Assembly: GCF_000970085.1 (NCBI RefSeq)
Contig: NZ_CP009506.1
Location: 372,001-436,000, forward strand
Reading direction: 5' to 3'
DNA length: 64,000 nucleotides
Origin: Methanosarcina siciliae T4/M
GTDB taxonomy: Archaea; Halobacteriota; Methanosarcinia; Methanosarcinales; Methanosarcinaceae
In this document: positions 17,053 to 25,641 of the stretch, piece after piece
Layout: each line of letters begins with the position of its first letter
Numbering within the stretch: position 1 is the first letter of the stretch
Notes under the pieces: model-generated
Told to the model about the DNA's origin: nothing
Seen by the model: only the letters and a program-made list of their open reading frames with translations
The model's database searches: none
Position numbers and translations under genes: made by a program

Positions 17053-17180
17053 CATACTAAATTAAGAAATATACTATCTAAATAATTAACAGGAAATCAA
17101 AGGCATCTGCTTGGGCATTACTTGAATGCTTTACATTTATAATAACTTCAAAGAGCATGATTCAAATGTGAGGAGGAAAT

Positions 17181-18248
17181 ATGAAAATACATTTTACTAT
17201 TCTGTTAGCTTCCCTCCTGATGTTTTCTCTAATTGCAGGATGCATCACGAATGACAACGGCAACAACGCCATAAGCAACATCCCAGAGAATGCTTCTGAA
17301 CCATTGGAAGTAGATAGCATTTCTGATGAGGAATCTCAAGCGATAGCTGCTCCGGACAACGTAGCGGATGGAGCGCCACAAGTCTATATGACTACTGATA
17401 TCAGTCCGGAAGGGCTAATGGCGGTTTACGAAGCACTGGACCGTAATGTTACCGGAAAAGTGGCGGTAAAAATCACTACGGGAGAGCCTGGTGGTCACTA
17501 TTATCTTTCTCCTGATTTGATTAAATATCTGGTACAGTCAGTGAATGGAACGATCGTTGAATGTAATACGGCTTACGGTGGCGGTCGGGCTGAGACGGCT
17601 ATGCATAAACAGGTTGCAGAAGATCATGGTTATACTGCCATCGCGCCTGTTGATATTATGGATGAAGAAGGCTCTATTTCTCTGCCTTTTGAAAATGGAA
17701 TAAATATTCAGGAAGATTTAGTCGGTTCCCATTTTGAAAATTACGATTCTTTCATCATGCTTTCCCATTTCAAGGGACATGCCATGGCCGGTTTCGGTGG
17801 TGCATTCAAAAACATGGCAATCGGTATTGCATCTGCTGAAGGGAAAATGTGGATCCACAGTGCTGGTAGGACTAAAAGTTTAAATGATTTTTCTCTTGCT
17901 TTTAGCACTGATCAGGATTTGTTCTTGGAATCCATGGCTGAAGCCGGCGGTGCTGTCATGAACAGTCTGGGAGAAAATATTGTGTACATCAATGTGATGA
18001 ATAATTTGTCTGTTGACTGTGATTGTGACTCAAGTCCTGCTGAGCCTACAATGGCAGACATTGGCATTCTGGCATCTTTCGACCCGGTAGCGCTGGATCA
18101 GGCCTGCGTGGATCTTGTATATGCAGCTCCTGACGGACAGGATCTGATCGAGCGTATGGAATCAAGAAACGGTACTCATTTGCTCGATCATGCGGAAGAA
18201 CTTGGTCTGGGCAGCCAGGACTATGAATTGGTGATACTGGATGATTGA
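17181..18248 (+). CDS. DUF362-domain lipoprotein
   Basis: A lipoprotein signal peptide ends in LIAGC, so the protein should be lipid-anchored outside the membrane. The remainder matches DUF362 (VAVKITTGEPGGHYYLSPDLI, HFKGHAMAGFGGAFKNMAIG, FDPVALDQACVDL), a domain usually associated with Fe-S or metal-dependent proteins. A GGAGG lies 6 nt before the ATG. The stop overlaps the next gene, a membrane permease, by 8 nt. A CDCD motif near residue 280 could bind metal. Substrate and reaction are unknown. Confidence 0.82.
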   Translation: MKIHFTILLASLLMFSLIAGCITNDNGNNAISNIPENASEPLEVDSISDEESQAIAAPDNVADGAPQVYMTTDISPEGLMAVYEALDRNVTGKVAVKITTGEPGGHYYLSPDLIKYLVQSVNGTIVECNTAYGGGRAETAMHKQVAEDHGYTAIAPVDIMDEEGSISLPFENGINIQEDLVGSHFENYDSFIMLSHFKGHAMAGFGGAFKNMAIGIASAEGKMWIHSAGRTKSLNDFSLAFSTDQDLFLESMAEAGGAVMNSLGENIVYINVMNNLSVDCDCDSSPAEPTMADIGILASFDPVALDQACVDLVYAAPDGQDLIERMESRNGTHLLDHAEELGLGSQDYELVILDD

Positions 18249-19143
18249 TGTACTCCAGAGGGAGTTTATATATCTCTGGTACTACTTCAGCATCCAGTTC
18301 CACCAAATTGTGAAATATTGGGCATTTGGTATTTTCCTGGGCTCGGTAATTTCCGTATATGGTAAAGACAAGATCCACAGGTTGTTTGTTTCAATTCAAA
18401 ACAAACGTCTTGGAGTATTTGGGGTGATTCCGGCAGGCCTGCTCGGAATCGCCTCTCCTCTTTGTATGTACGGAACCATACCTATCGCTGCTTCATTCTC
18501 CGAAAAAGGCATGAGAGATGACTGGCTGGCCGCTTTTATGATGAGCTCCATTTTGCTGAATCCCCAACTACTCGTCTACAGCGCTGCTCTCGGCAGGACA
18601 GCGTTTGTCATGCGTTTTGTTTCATGTTTAATTTGCGGTATCCTGGCAGGGCTTTGTGTCCAGTTCTTTTTCCGAAACAAGAATTTTTTTAATTTTTCCG
18701 GATTTGCAGAACCGGCAAATCGGGATACGGATCCCAATATGCTGATTCGCCTGCTAAAAAACATCTGGAGGAATGTCAAGGCAACGGGAGGCTATTTTCT
18801 TATTGGTATCGCTCTCTCGGCACTTTTTCAGCGCTATGTGTCCCCTGACGCATTTGCAAGCCTATTTGGAAGTCAGCAGGGATTTGGCGTGTTAATGGCA
18901 GCAACGATAGGTGTACCTTTATACGTGTGTGGCGGAGGAACCATTCCTTTGCTGCTTGAGTGGTTGCGGCATGGCATGAGTATGGGTGCTGCCGCAGCAT
19001 TTATGATAACGGGGCCAGCAACAAAGATAACGAATCTTGGGGCTGTGAAAATTGTTCTTGGTTCTAGGCAATTCGGTATCTACCTGTTATTCACAATTCT
19101 TTTTGCAATTACAACAGGGCTTATTATAAACTTTTATCTATAG
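18241..19143 (+). CDS. Permease of the COG0701 (DUF318/ArsP-like) family
   Basis: About eight hydrophobic helices are visible, with two inverted family repeats: GIASPLCMYGTIPIAAS in the first half and VPLYVCGGGTIPLLLEW in the second, plus FMITGPATKITNLGA. The duplicated C-x-x-G-T-I-P motif is typical of ArsP-like permeases, some of which export trivalent organoarsenicals through a conserved cysteine. The gene overlaps the DUF362 lipoprotein gene and is followed by a metallo-beta-lactamase-fold gene. Substrate is not determined; arsenic or another thiophilic compound is a family-based inference. Confidence 0.87.
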   Translation: MIDVLQREFIYLWYYFSIQFHQIVKYWAFGIFLGSVISVYGKDKIHRLFVSIQNKRLGVFGVIPAGLLGIASPLCMYGTIPIAASFSEKGMRDDWLAAFMMSSILLNPQLLVYSAALGRTAFVMRFVSCLICGILAGLCVQFFFRNKNFFNFSGFAEPANRDTDPNMLIRLLKNIWRNVKATGGYFLIGIALSALFQRYVSPDAFASLFGSQQGFGVLMAATIGVPLYVCGGGTIPLLLEWLRHGMSMGAAAAFMITGPATKITNLGAVKIVLGSRQFGIYLLFTILFAITTGLIINFYL

Positions 19144-19165
19144 TGCCTTATTATTGGAGCTATAC

Positions 19166-20335
19166 ATGGTGTTTAGAAAAATTAGTGTTCTTGTGGTTGA
19201 AAGGGCAAAAATAATTAAACTCAAAAAGATCGTGTTATATTTTTTATTCTTTTTACTTCTGTTTTGTGCAGCTCTTATATTGTTTATAAACATAGACCCA
19301 GCTTTCGGTGGAAAGCCAACGACAGAACAAAAAGAAATGTATCAACATTTTAATAATTATGTTGATGGGAAATTTATTAATGAGGATCCAACCGATGTCA
19401 TGAATTCCTCAGACGTTTCATCTACGAATGAAGATTCTGCCTCAGAGGCTAAAAACCGCAATCCGAATGGTCCAATTCCTGTTTCTTCCATTGACTGGAA
19501 CAAAATTAAAAGTGAAAATGATAGTTTGACATGGTTTGGACACTCTGCTTTTCTGCTTAGTATTGATAATGAAAAGTTATTGATAGATCCTATGCTGAGT
19601 CCTATTGCCTCGCCGGTTTCATTTGTGGGAATTAAAAGATATGAATACAGTGAAGATATTATGCTGAATCTTATTGATGATATGCCGCCTATTGATGCAG
19701 TTTTTATTACACATGACCATTATGACCATTTGGATTATCAATCTATTGTAAAACTAAACAGCAAAGTATCACATTTCTTTGTTCCTCTTGGGGTTAGTGC
19801 CCATTTGCTTAGATGGGGTATTCCAAAAGAAAAAATTACGGAACTCAACTGGTGGGAAGAAACGGAGTATAAGGGCTTAACCGTTGCTTTGACACCAGCC
19901 AGACATTTCTCCGGAAGAGATCCATTTAATATCAATACTACCCTCTGGGGTGGATGGGTCATCCTGGGAAATAAAACTCGAATATATACCAGTGGAGACG
20001 GCGGATATGACAGCCATTTCAAGGAGATCGGAAATAAATACGGACCCTTTGATATAACCTTGATCGAAGGTGCCCAATATGATCCGAGCTGGTCGGATAT
20101 CCATATGACACCGGAACAATCAGTACAGGCTAATCTGGATGTAAATGGTGAGACCATGATGTTGATGCATTGGGGAGCATTTACATTAGCTAATCACGGT
20201 TGGAATGAACCAATAGAAAGGGCGCTGGAAGAAGCAAGCAAAAGAGAAGTGAACATAATTGCTCCTCAAATCGGTGAAACTGTTCTACTGGATTCAGACC
20301 TGCAAATGCCTCCTACTTTGTGGTGGAATTTCTAA
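19166..20335 (+). CDS. Membrane-anchored metallo-beta-lactamase-fold hydrolase (NAPE-PLD/UlaG-like)
   Basis: One N-terminal helix (VLYFLFFLLLFCAALILFI) anchors the protein. The catalytic domain shows WFGHSAFLL, the zinc motif ITHDHYDHLD, ARHFSGRDPF, TSGDGGYDSHF and LMHWGAFTLANHGW. These features match bacterial NAPE-PLD-like and RomA-like hydrolases. The start is placed at ATG 19166, 6 nt after GGAG; the TTG at 19154 lies over that site. It follows the permease by 22 nt, so DUF362 lipoprotein, permease and hydrolase form one operon. A phospholipid-like substrate is inferred from family only. Confidence 0.87.
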   Translation: MVFRKISVLVVERAKIIKLKKIVLYFLFFLLLFCAALILFINIDPAFGGKPTTEQKEMYQHFNNYVDGKFINEDPTDVMNSSDVSSTNEDSASEAKNRNPNGPIPVSSIDWNKIKSENDSLTWFGHSAFLLSIDNEKLLIDPMLSPIASPVSFVGIKRYEYSEDIMLNLIDDMPPIDAVFITHDHYDHLDYQSIVKLNSKVSHFFVPLGVSAHLLRWGIPKEKITELNWWEETEYKGLTVALTPARHFSGRDPFNINTTLWGGWVILGNKTRIYTSGDGGYDSHFKEIGNKYGPFDITLIEGAQYDPSWSDIHMTPEQSVQANLDVNGETMMLMHWGAFTLANHGWNEPIERALEEASKREVNIIAPQIGETVLLDSDLQMPPTLWWNF

Positions 20336-20405
20336 TCAGGAGGCTCAAGTTAAAGTTAATCTGGTTGTGTCGCTAAACAGAGGGAATTAAAAAGGCTTGT
20401 ATCAT

Positions 20406-20445
20406 TCGAAGAAAAATAGAGGAACTTCGATTAATTATTTTTATT
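20406..20445. terminator. Weak hairpin with T-rich tail
   Basis: TCGAAG (20406-20411) pairs with CTTCGA (20425-20430), followed by TTAATTATTTTTATTC. It lies between convergent genes. Confidence 0.35.
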
Positions 20446-20471
20446 CTATTTTTTCTGCTAGTTGAAAGATT

Positions 20472-21239
20472 TTAATATTCTTCCTCATTATCCATGCCTA
20501 ACGTTTTCACAAGTTCTAGCATAGAATTGAGAAGATGATAGCCTTTAAATGTGATCTGATATTCACCTCGTTCTTCACGTTGACGTATCAATCCTTTGTC
20601 CTGTAATTTGTCCAAATGGAAAAGAAGATTTCCGGCGCGGAGTTTTGTGATTTTTGAAAGTTCGGTAAATGATTTTCCATCATCATACAAAGCCTTTAAA
20701 ATCTGCACCCTTACAGCACTACTTAATGCATCTCCTACCATGTTTGAGATTTGTTCTTCATGAAGATTCTGAATTTCTAATGGCTTACTGCTTTCTGTTT
20801 GATAAAAGCCCATCTTTTCCAGCATCTCGATCTGCTGATCAAAGTACAATTCTACATGTTTGAAGCATTGTGAACATTGATTCAATTTGGCTGCTTCTTC
20901 CTTCATTTTATCAAAATTTCGTCTTATATTGTCTATTTTTTTCTCAGATAGTTGATCGTTTCTGGCGTATTCTGCCAACTCATCAAAAAAGTCAACAAAA
21001 CTAGGCTTGCATTGTGTCCACATAGAACAGCTTTTTCCTTCCTTTCCGCTGAGGTTTAAAGCGCTATCTAAAGACCCATTAATTAGTGTTGCAGCACACT
21101 GGTTCCTGAACTCATTGAACATTGAATTGGTCCTATTCATTGTAACTTCATTTCTGAAACGATTAAGTTCCGAACGAAGAGCAGTTATTTCTCCATGCAA
21201 CAGAGAAACATTTTCTAATGCCATTTTTACTTCGCTCAC
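20472..21239 (-). CDS. ArsR-like winged-helix regulator with cysteine-rich coiled-coil N-terminus
   Basis: The C-terminal third is a winged helix (VRVQILKALYDDGKSFTELS, NLLFHLDKLQDKGLIRQREE). The first 150 residues contain a heptad-rich helix (EITALRSELNRFRNEV) and several cysteines: NQCAAT, KSCSMWTQCKPS and CSQCF. This layout suggests a sensor that binds metal or responds to thiol oxidation. The GTG start follows AGGAGG. It diverges from two tiny cysteine-rich protein genes, and an inverted repeat lies in the shared promoter region. The family of the N-terminal part is not recognised. Confidence 0.8.
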   Translation of the reverse strand: MSEVKMALENVSLLHGEITALRSELNRFRNEVTMNRTNSMFNEFRNQCAATLINGSLDSALNLSGKEGKSCSMWTQCKPSFVDFFDELAEYARNDQLSEKKIDNIRRNFDKMKEEAAKLNQCSQCFKHVELYFDQQIEMLEKMGFYQTESSKPLEIQNLHEEQISNMVGDALSSAVRVQILKALYDDGKSFTELSKITKLRAGNLLFHLDKLQDKGLIRQREERGEYQITFKGYHLLNSMLELVKTLGMDNEEEY

Positions 21240-21261
21240 GAAAAACCTCCTAATAATTTAT

Positions 21262-21285
21262 TTGTCAGAAATCTATACCTGACAA
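21262..21285. promoter_or_regulatory. Inverted repeat between the ArsR-like gene and the cysteine-rich protein gene
   Basis: TTGTCAG (21262-21268) and CTGACAA (21279-21285) form perfect arms with a 10-bp spacer. Two TAGTATATT direct repeats follow (from about 21290 and 21312). It is a likely operator for the ArsR-like regulator. Confidence 0.5.
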
Positions 21286-21356
21286 CCTTTTAGTATATTT
21301 CTGTGACAAAATAGTATATTATTATGCACGTATTAATAGTATTTGGTGAATAACCC

Positions 21357-21554
21357 ATGGAATTAGAAGATCTTAACAAATACGTAGAAAATGCCAGTAA
21401 AGAAGAACTTGAAGCCCTCGGTTTCCTCGGTCAATGGTTGATGGGACTCAAACCTAAGTACTGCACATGTTCATGTAAATGCGACTTAGATTGTGAGATC
21501 GTGAAAGCATTGGGTGGCGCTCTTCAGAATGCAGGTCAGAAGTTACAGGGATAA
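21357..21554 (+). CDS. Tiny cysteine-rich protein (65 residues)
   Basis: A short amphipathic N-terminus (DLNKYVENASKEELEALGF) leads to a dense cysteine cluster, CTCSCKCDLDC, in the middle, then a glycine-rich tail. Five cysteines in eleven residues suggest metal or Fe-S binding, as in small metallochaperones. It is transcribed away from the ArsR-like regulator across a region containing an inverted repeat. No family is recognised. Coding character is supported by the cysteine spacing and the promoter position rather than by a strong ribosome binding site. Confidence 0.65.
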   Translation: MELEDLNKYVENASKEELEALGFLGQWLMGLKPKYCTCSCKCDLDCEIVKALGGALQNAGQKLQG

Positions 21555-21687
21555 AATCAGAATTCATCAGGATTCTGATCTTCTCTGTTTTTATTTTTTA
21601 TGTATTGAGAGGCATACTATCTGAATCGTTACAATAAATGATGGGGGATTTTAGAATAAACGAAACTATAACAAGAGGGTATAACAA

Positions 21688-21882
21688 ATGACAGACCAAA
21701 AAAAAGCTCCAATATTCTGTGAAAAGCTCTGTATTATCTGTAGAGGTGCACGTGCTGGTAACAGTCTGTGTAAAACACTGCAGAATATCGAATTGAGGAT
21801 AACCGGTCCTAATGGTTGTCCGTGGGGTAAGGCTAGAACTAATTACTATGGTGTCACGCCTGATAAGCCAATCCCTAAGTAA
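21688..21882 (+). CDS. Tiny cysteine-containing protein (64 residues)
   Basis: The protein has CEKLCIICRGARAGNSLC near its N-terminus and a later GPNGCPWG. The C-x3-C-x2-C spacing suggests a metal or Fe-S site. GAGGG lies about 11 nt upstream of the ATG. It follows the 65-residue cysteine-rich gene by 133 bp on the same strand and may be co-transcribed. No family is recognised. Confidence 0.6.
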   Translation: MTDQKKAPIFCEKLCIICRGARAGNSLCKTLQNIELRITGPNGCPWGKARTNYYGVTPDKPIPK

Positions 21883-22075
21883 AGAGCAGGGTACTTGTTA
21901 TAATTGGCCTGAAGCTATCTTTTTAGACTACTACTCAAAAAAGATATCCGAAATCAATGAGTGGCATGGAATTATGTAATGAAGTCGTGCCATAGACAGC
22001 GTCGCCTAAATACCGTTTGGTGGTATAATTTCTGTCAGGTTTAAATACGATGAGAAAAAAACCACTGGATAAGTT

Positions 22076-22678
22076 ATGAAAACTAATCGGCTTGAGGCCT
22101 TTAGCGATGGTGTCTTCGCAATTGCAGCAACTCTACTAGTTCTGGAGATTAGCGTTCCGCCGTCGGGCTCCGAACTAGGGAGAGAACTCCTGACCCTTTG
22201 GCCCTCTTATCTCGCCTATGTAACCAGTTTTATCGTCATTGGCAATATCTGGATCAATCATCACACAATGTTTGACCATATAGTCAGGGCCGATCATACT
22301 CTCCTTCTGCTCAATACCATCCACTTGATGTTCATTGCATTCATCCCATTTCCCACCGCAGTTCTCTCCCAAGCCTTACATAACGGGACAAAAGAATCAA
22401 TAGCTACCTCATTTTATGGTGGTACCCTGGCTGTAACTGGAATACTTGTGAATTTTATGTGGCATCACGCTGCACATGAGCATCTTCTCCTCGGCAAGGA
22501 TATTTCTCATGAGCAAGTAAAATGGAACACTCGCAGGTTTTTGGTTGGCCCTGTGGGCTATGGTATTGGAGTGATAGTCTCCTTGTTAGCGCCGTGGGTA
22601 GCGTTGACAATTTATATCGTTTTAAATTTATTCTTCCTTTGGCCAGGTCACGAACATACCACCAGTGCCAATGCCTGA
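22076..22678 (+). CDS. TMEM175-family potassium channel (DUF1211)
   Basis: The signature RLEAFSDGVFAIAATLLVLE at the N-terminus defines prokaryotic TMEM175 channels. Six hydrophobic helices are visible, with conserved histidines (NIWINHHTMFDHI). The 200-residue length is normal for the prokaryotic protein, which forms a leak-like potassium channel as a tetramer. An ATACC/GGTAT inverted repeat lies at about 22010-22026 upstream. No operon partner is visible. Confidence 0.9.
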   Translation: MKTNRLEAFSDGVFAIAATLLVLEISVPPSGSELGRELLTLWPSYLAYVTSFIVIGNIWINHHTMFDHIVRADHTLLLLNTIHLMFIAFIPFPTAVLSQALHNGTKESIATSFYGGTLAVTGILVNFMWHHAAHEHLLLGKDISHEQVKWNTRRFLVGPVGYGIGVIVSLLAPWVALTIYIVLNLFFLWPGHEHTTSANA

Positions 22679-23090
22679 CACTTGCTGCCTAATTCGGACG
22701 TGCAGAAATGTAAATACCACAGGGGAACTTGGGGATTCTATAAATAAACAATCCCTCGTCCTTATATCCGAAAGTGGTCTTTTCCATCTCTTAAAGAAAC
22801 TTTCCTTGAATTGATGGATATCGAGCTTTTTGTTGATTAATACTCAGATACATTGTACAAGCGCTACATTCAATTATAGTCATTTACGCAAAGAATTACA
22901 CTTTAAATTGAACTGACCTATTTCCCAATCCGAGATATTGTATTTCTAGTTCATGATGAGATTTTAAATGTAAGTAGTTGCGTTCAAGACTATAGTTATA
23001 ATTAGTTATTTTGACATTTGCACAAGGTATTTATACAGCAAATTATTTTTAATCATAAAATGACTAATCAGTCACTCTCAGAGATAATCC
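22679..23090. other. 412-bp intergenic region upstream of tetR2
   Basis: No gene is visible. The last 65 bp hold the tetR2 promoter (TTTATAC at 23030) and its operator. Confidence 0.6.
23061..23074. promoter_or_regulatory. TetR-type operator, tetR2 promoter
   Basis: TGACTAATCAGTCA is identical to the tetR1 operator. It lies 31 bp after the TATA box and 17 bp before the tetR2 start. Confidence 0.75.
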
Positions 23091-23666
23091 ATGAAAAAAC
23101 AGGTTGAAGACAAGAAAACAGCCCTTTTGCAAGCGGCTCTGAAGCTCTTTACCGAAAGAGGCTTCCACGGTACATCCACTGCTCAGATATCAAAAGAAGC
23201 AGGTGTAGCCACAGGTACTTTATTCAATTACTTCCCAACAAAAGAGGATCTCATCAATGGCCTGTATTTGGATGTGAAGGGAAAATTAAGCCGCATCATG
23301 GGGGAAGATCTCCAGACACAAAACACCTTTCATGCTAAGCTTAAAAAAATTTGGTATAATATGATCGAATGGGGAATCAACAATCCGGATGATTTTCTTT
23401 TTGTTGGTCAATTCTGTTCCTCTCCTTATATTACGAGCTATACACGTGAAGAAGTAGCGAAAGAGTATGTATTCCTTAGCGATCTTGTGAAAGAGGGAAT
23501 AACAAATGGCGATATAAAGGATTATTCTGTAGAACTGATCACGTCAATGTTCTATCAGTCCAGCAGGGCGGTGGTGAACTTGATCCTTGATTATGAACCA
23601 GAAGACAAAGATAAGGTTATTGAAGATGGATTTCAGGTTGTCTGGGAGGGGCTGGTCAAAAAATAA
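23091..23666 (+). CDS. TetR-family transcriptional regulator 2
   Basis: The helix-turn-helix is nearly identical to tetR1 (LKLFTERGFHGTSTAQISKE). The ligand domain keeps FLFVGQFCSSPYIT and MFYQSSRAVVNLILD. The recognition helix is conserved between the two regulators, and their own operators are the same 14-mer, so both should bind the same sites while possibly sensing different ligands. It precedes the cupin/alcohol dehydrogenase genes. Confidence 0.93.
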   Translation: MKKQVEDKKTALLQAALKLFTERGFHGTSTAQISKEAGVATGTLFNYFPTKEDLINGLYLDVKGKLSRIMGEDLQTQNTFHAKLKKIWYNMIEWGINNPDDFLFVGQFCSSPYITSYTREEVAKEYVFLSDLVKEGITNGDIKDYSVELITSMFYQSSRAVVNLILDYEPEDKDKVIEDGFQVVWEGLVKK

Positions 23667-23686
23667 TATTTTTTTCATTAATTTGT

Positions 23687-23704
23687 TGAGTGAGTAGTCA
23701 CTCA
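23687..23704. promoter_or_regulatory. TetR-type operator-like palindrome after tetR2
   Basis: TGAGTGA and TCACTCA are perfect arms around GTAG. It is 20 bp after the tetR2 stop and 163 bp before the cupin operator. Confidence 0.5.
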
Positions 23705-23849
23705 CTACAAAATCCAGAGAGTCAAATCTTAAAAATCGACATCAATCAGATGATTAGCTATGAACAAAGTTAGTGAAATATCATATACATATCAAATATT
23801 AGTACTTATTTGGTAGTTAATATTTATATACTAGAATCGCCTTGTATAT

Positions 23850-23863
23850 TGACTGATTAGTCA
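23850..23863. promoter_or_regulatory. TetR-type operator, cupin promoter
   Basis: TGACTGATTAGTCA lies 27 bp after TTTATATAC (23823) and 51 bp before the cupin ATG, so it sits over the predicted transcription start. Confidence 0.75.
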
Positions 23864-23913
23864 CTCACAGCAGTTTAAGTAAATAATATCATCAAGACTG
23901 GAGAAAATTGAAA

Positions 23914-24336
23914 ATGGATAAATCAAATTTAAGTGAAAGTACAATTTTCCCGAAAGGAGAAGAACTTCCGGAATTTTTAAGCAAGTATTTTACAGGTAAA
24001 GTATGGGTTAGCATGCTGGTGGGAAGGGATAATGAATTCAATTGTCCTATCGGCAATGTGACATTTGAACCTGGTTGCAGGAATAACTGGCATAAGCATG
24101 CTGGTGGACAGATCCTGTTAGTTACAGGCGGACGTGGTTATTATCAGGAAGAAGGAAAGCCTGCCCGGGAACTTAAACCCGGTGATGTAGTGACAATAGC
24201 TCCAAATGTAAAGCACTGGCATGGAGCGGCACCCGACAGCTGGTTTGTGCATCTTTCCGTCGAGACAAATGTTAACGCAGGCCCGGCAGAATGGCTGGAA
24301 CCTGTAGCAGATGAAGAGTACAATAAATTGAAATGA
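23914..24336 (+). CDS. Cupin-domain protein 1 (carboxymuconolactone decarboxylase-associated type)
   Basis: A single cupin barrel is present with the metal motif pair NNWHKHAGGQILLVTGGRG and PNVKHWHGAAPDSWFVHL. Small cupins of this group usually neighbour carboxymuconolactone decarboxylase-like and aldo/keto reductase genes, as here. ATG 23914 is preferred because the paralog at 36129 starts at the equivalent position. It is about 85% identical to that paralog. It leads a probable operon with the zinc alcohol dehydrogenase and is under a TetR operator. The reaction is unknown; metal-dependent oxidation or detoxification is an inference. Confidence 0.88.
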   Translation: MDKSNLSESTIFPKGEELPEFLSKYFTGKVWVSMLVGRDNEFNCPIGNVTFEPGCRNNWHKHAGGQILLVTGGRGYYQEEGKPARELKPGDVVTIAPNVKHWHGAAPDSWFVHLSVETNVNAGPAEWLEPVADEEYNKLK

Positions 24337-24405
24337 ATTTGGCTGAGAAAATAAAGAATTCGAAGTGAAGTTCAAAGTTACAAAGCAAACAAGAGGTGCA
24401 TAAAT

Positions 24406-25470
24406 ATGACAGAAACAATCCAATCAAAAGGTTATGCTGGGAAAGATGAGTCCGGAAAACTGGTTCCATGGTCTTTTGAACGAAGACCGGTAGGCGATAA
24501 CGATATTCTAATTGACATAAAATATTGTGGAATTTGTCATTCTGATATTCATCAGATCAAAGGACATTGGGGCCCACAGCAGTATCCGCAAGTGCCTGGT
24601 CATGAAATTGCAGGTGTGGTTGCCGCTGTTGGAAAGAACGTAACAAAGTTCAAAGTAGGTGATCGCGCAGGAGTCGGGTGCATGGTTAACAGTTGTATGG
24701 AGTGTGAAAGCTGCAAGAATGGTGAAGAACATCATTGCGACAACGATGCAACTATAATGACATATGGTTATCTTGAAGAAACATCACCTACAGGTATAAG
24801 CCAGGGAGGATATTCTCAGAATATCGTTGTCACCGAGCATTTTGCGATAAAGATACCCGACTCCATAGATCTTCAGGAAGCTGCTCCATTACTATGTGCC
24901 GGTATTACTACTTATTCACCTCTAATGAAAGCTAATATCAAAAAAGGGGACAAGGTAGGAGTTGCAGGAATTGGTGGACTGGGACACATGGCTATTAAAT
25001 TAGCCGTATCAAAAGGTGCCGAAGTTTATGCCTTTACAACCACTGAAAGCAAAAAAGAAGATTGCCTTGCATTCGGAGCAACGGAAGTTATTGTTGTTAA
25101 CTCACCAAGCGACCTACAACCATGGAAAGGAAAAATGGATTACATGATATCCACAATTCCATACGCATACGAAATGTCATCATACATTGATTGCGTAAAA
25201 CCATACGGGTACTTCACTCAAGTAGGACAACCAATTGGAGGAGAACTCACAATTAACAACTTCAATATGATTTTCAATAGAGTAAACTTCAATGGATCGC
25301 TTATTGGAGGAATCCCGGAAACTCAGGAAGTTGTTGATTATTGTGCGGAAAATAAGATCTATCCGCAAATTCAGATGATCGAACCTGAAATGATCAATGA
25401 GACATGGGATAAGGTCGTAAATAAAGAAGCTCGATATCGATATGTAATTAACATGTCATCCTTGAAGTAA
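24406..25470 (+). CDS. Zinc-dependent NAD(P) alcohol dehydrogenase (YahK/cinnamyl-alcohol type)
   Basis: Catalytic zinc ligands lie in CGICHSDIHQIKG and GHEIAGVV. The structural zinc cluster is CMECESCKNGEEHHC. The nucleotide-binding loop is GVAGIGGLGHMAIK. This matches the YahK/AdhA aldehyde reductase group, which prefers NADPH and reduces aldehydes. AGAGGT lies before the ATG. The gene follows the cupin by 69 bp and is probably co-transcribed from the TetR-controlled promoter. The exact aldehyde is unknown. Confidence 0.92.
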   Translation: MTETIQSKGYAGKDESGKLVPWSFERRPVGDNDILIDIKYCGICHSDIHQIKGHWGPQQYPQVPGHEIAGVVAAVGKNVTKFKVGDRAGVGCMVNSCMECESCKNGEEHHCDNDATIMTYGYLEETSPTGISQGGYSQNIVVTEHFAIKIPDSIDLQEAAPLLCAGITTYSPLMKANIKKGDKVGVAGIGGLGHMAIKLAVSKGAEVYAFTTTESKKEDCLAFGATEVIVVNSPSDLQPWKGKMDYMISTIPYAYEMSSYIDCVKPYGYFTQVGQPIGGELTINNFNMIFNRVNFNGSLIGGIPETQEVVDYCAENKIYPQIQMIEPEMINETWDKVVNKEARYRYVINMSSLK

Positions 25471-25641
25471 GGTCTTTAAAAGGTTTTTACTTTTTTACCA
25501 GTCACAATTTCAAATAGTTTGTTGCTGGTACCTGCAATTAAGGATTGCTTCAAAGAAAAAAGATGGATGGATCGCAGAATAATTTGCAATCTAACTTTTC
25601 TTATGAAATAATGAAAGTATCTGGAAAGTGAGCTAAGATAT

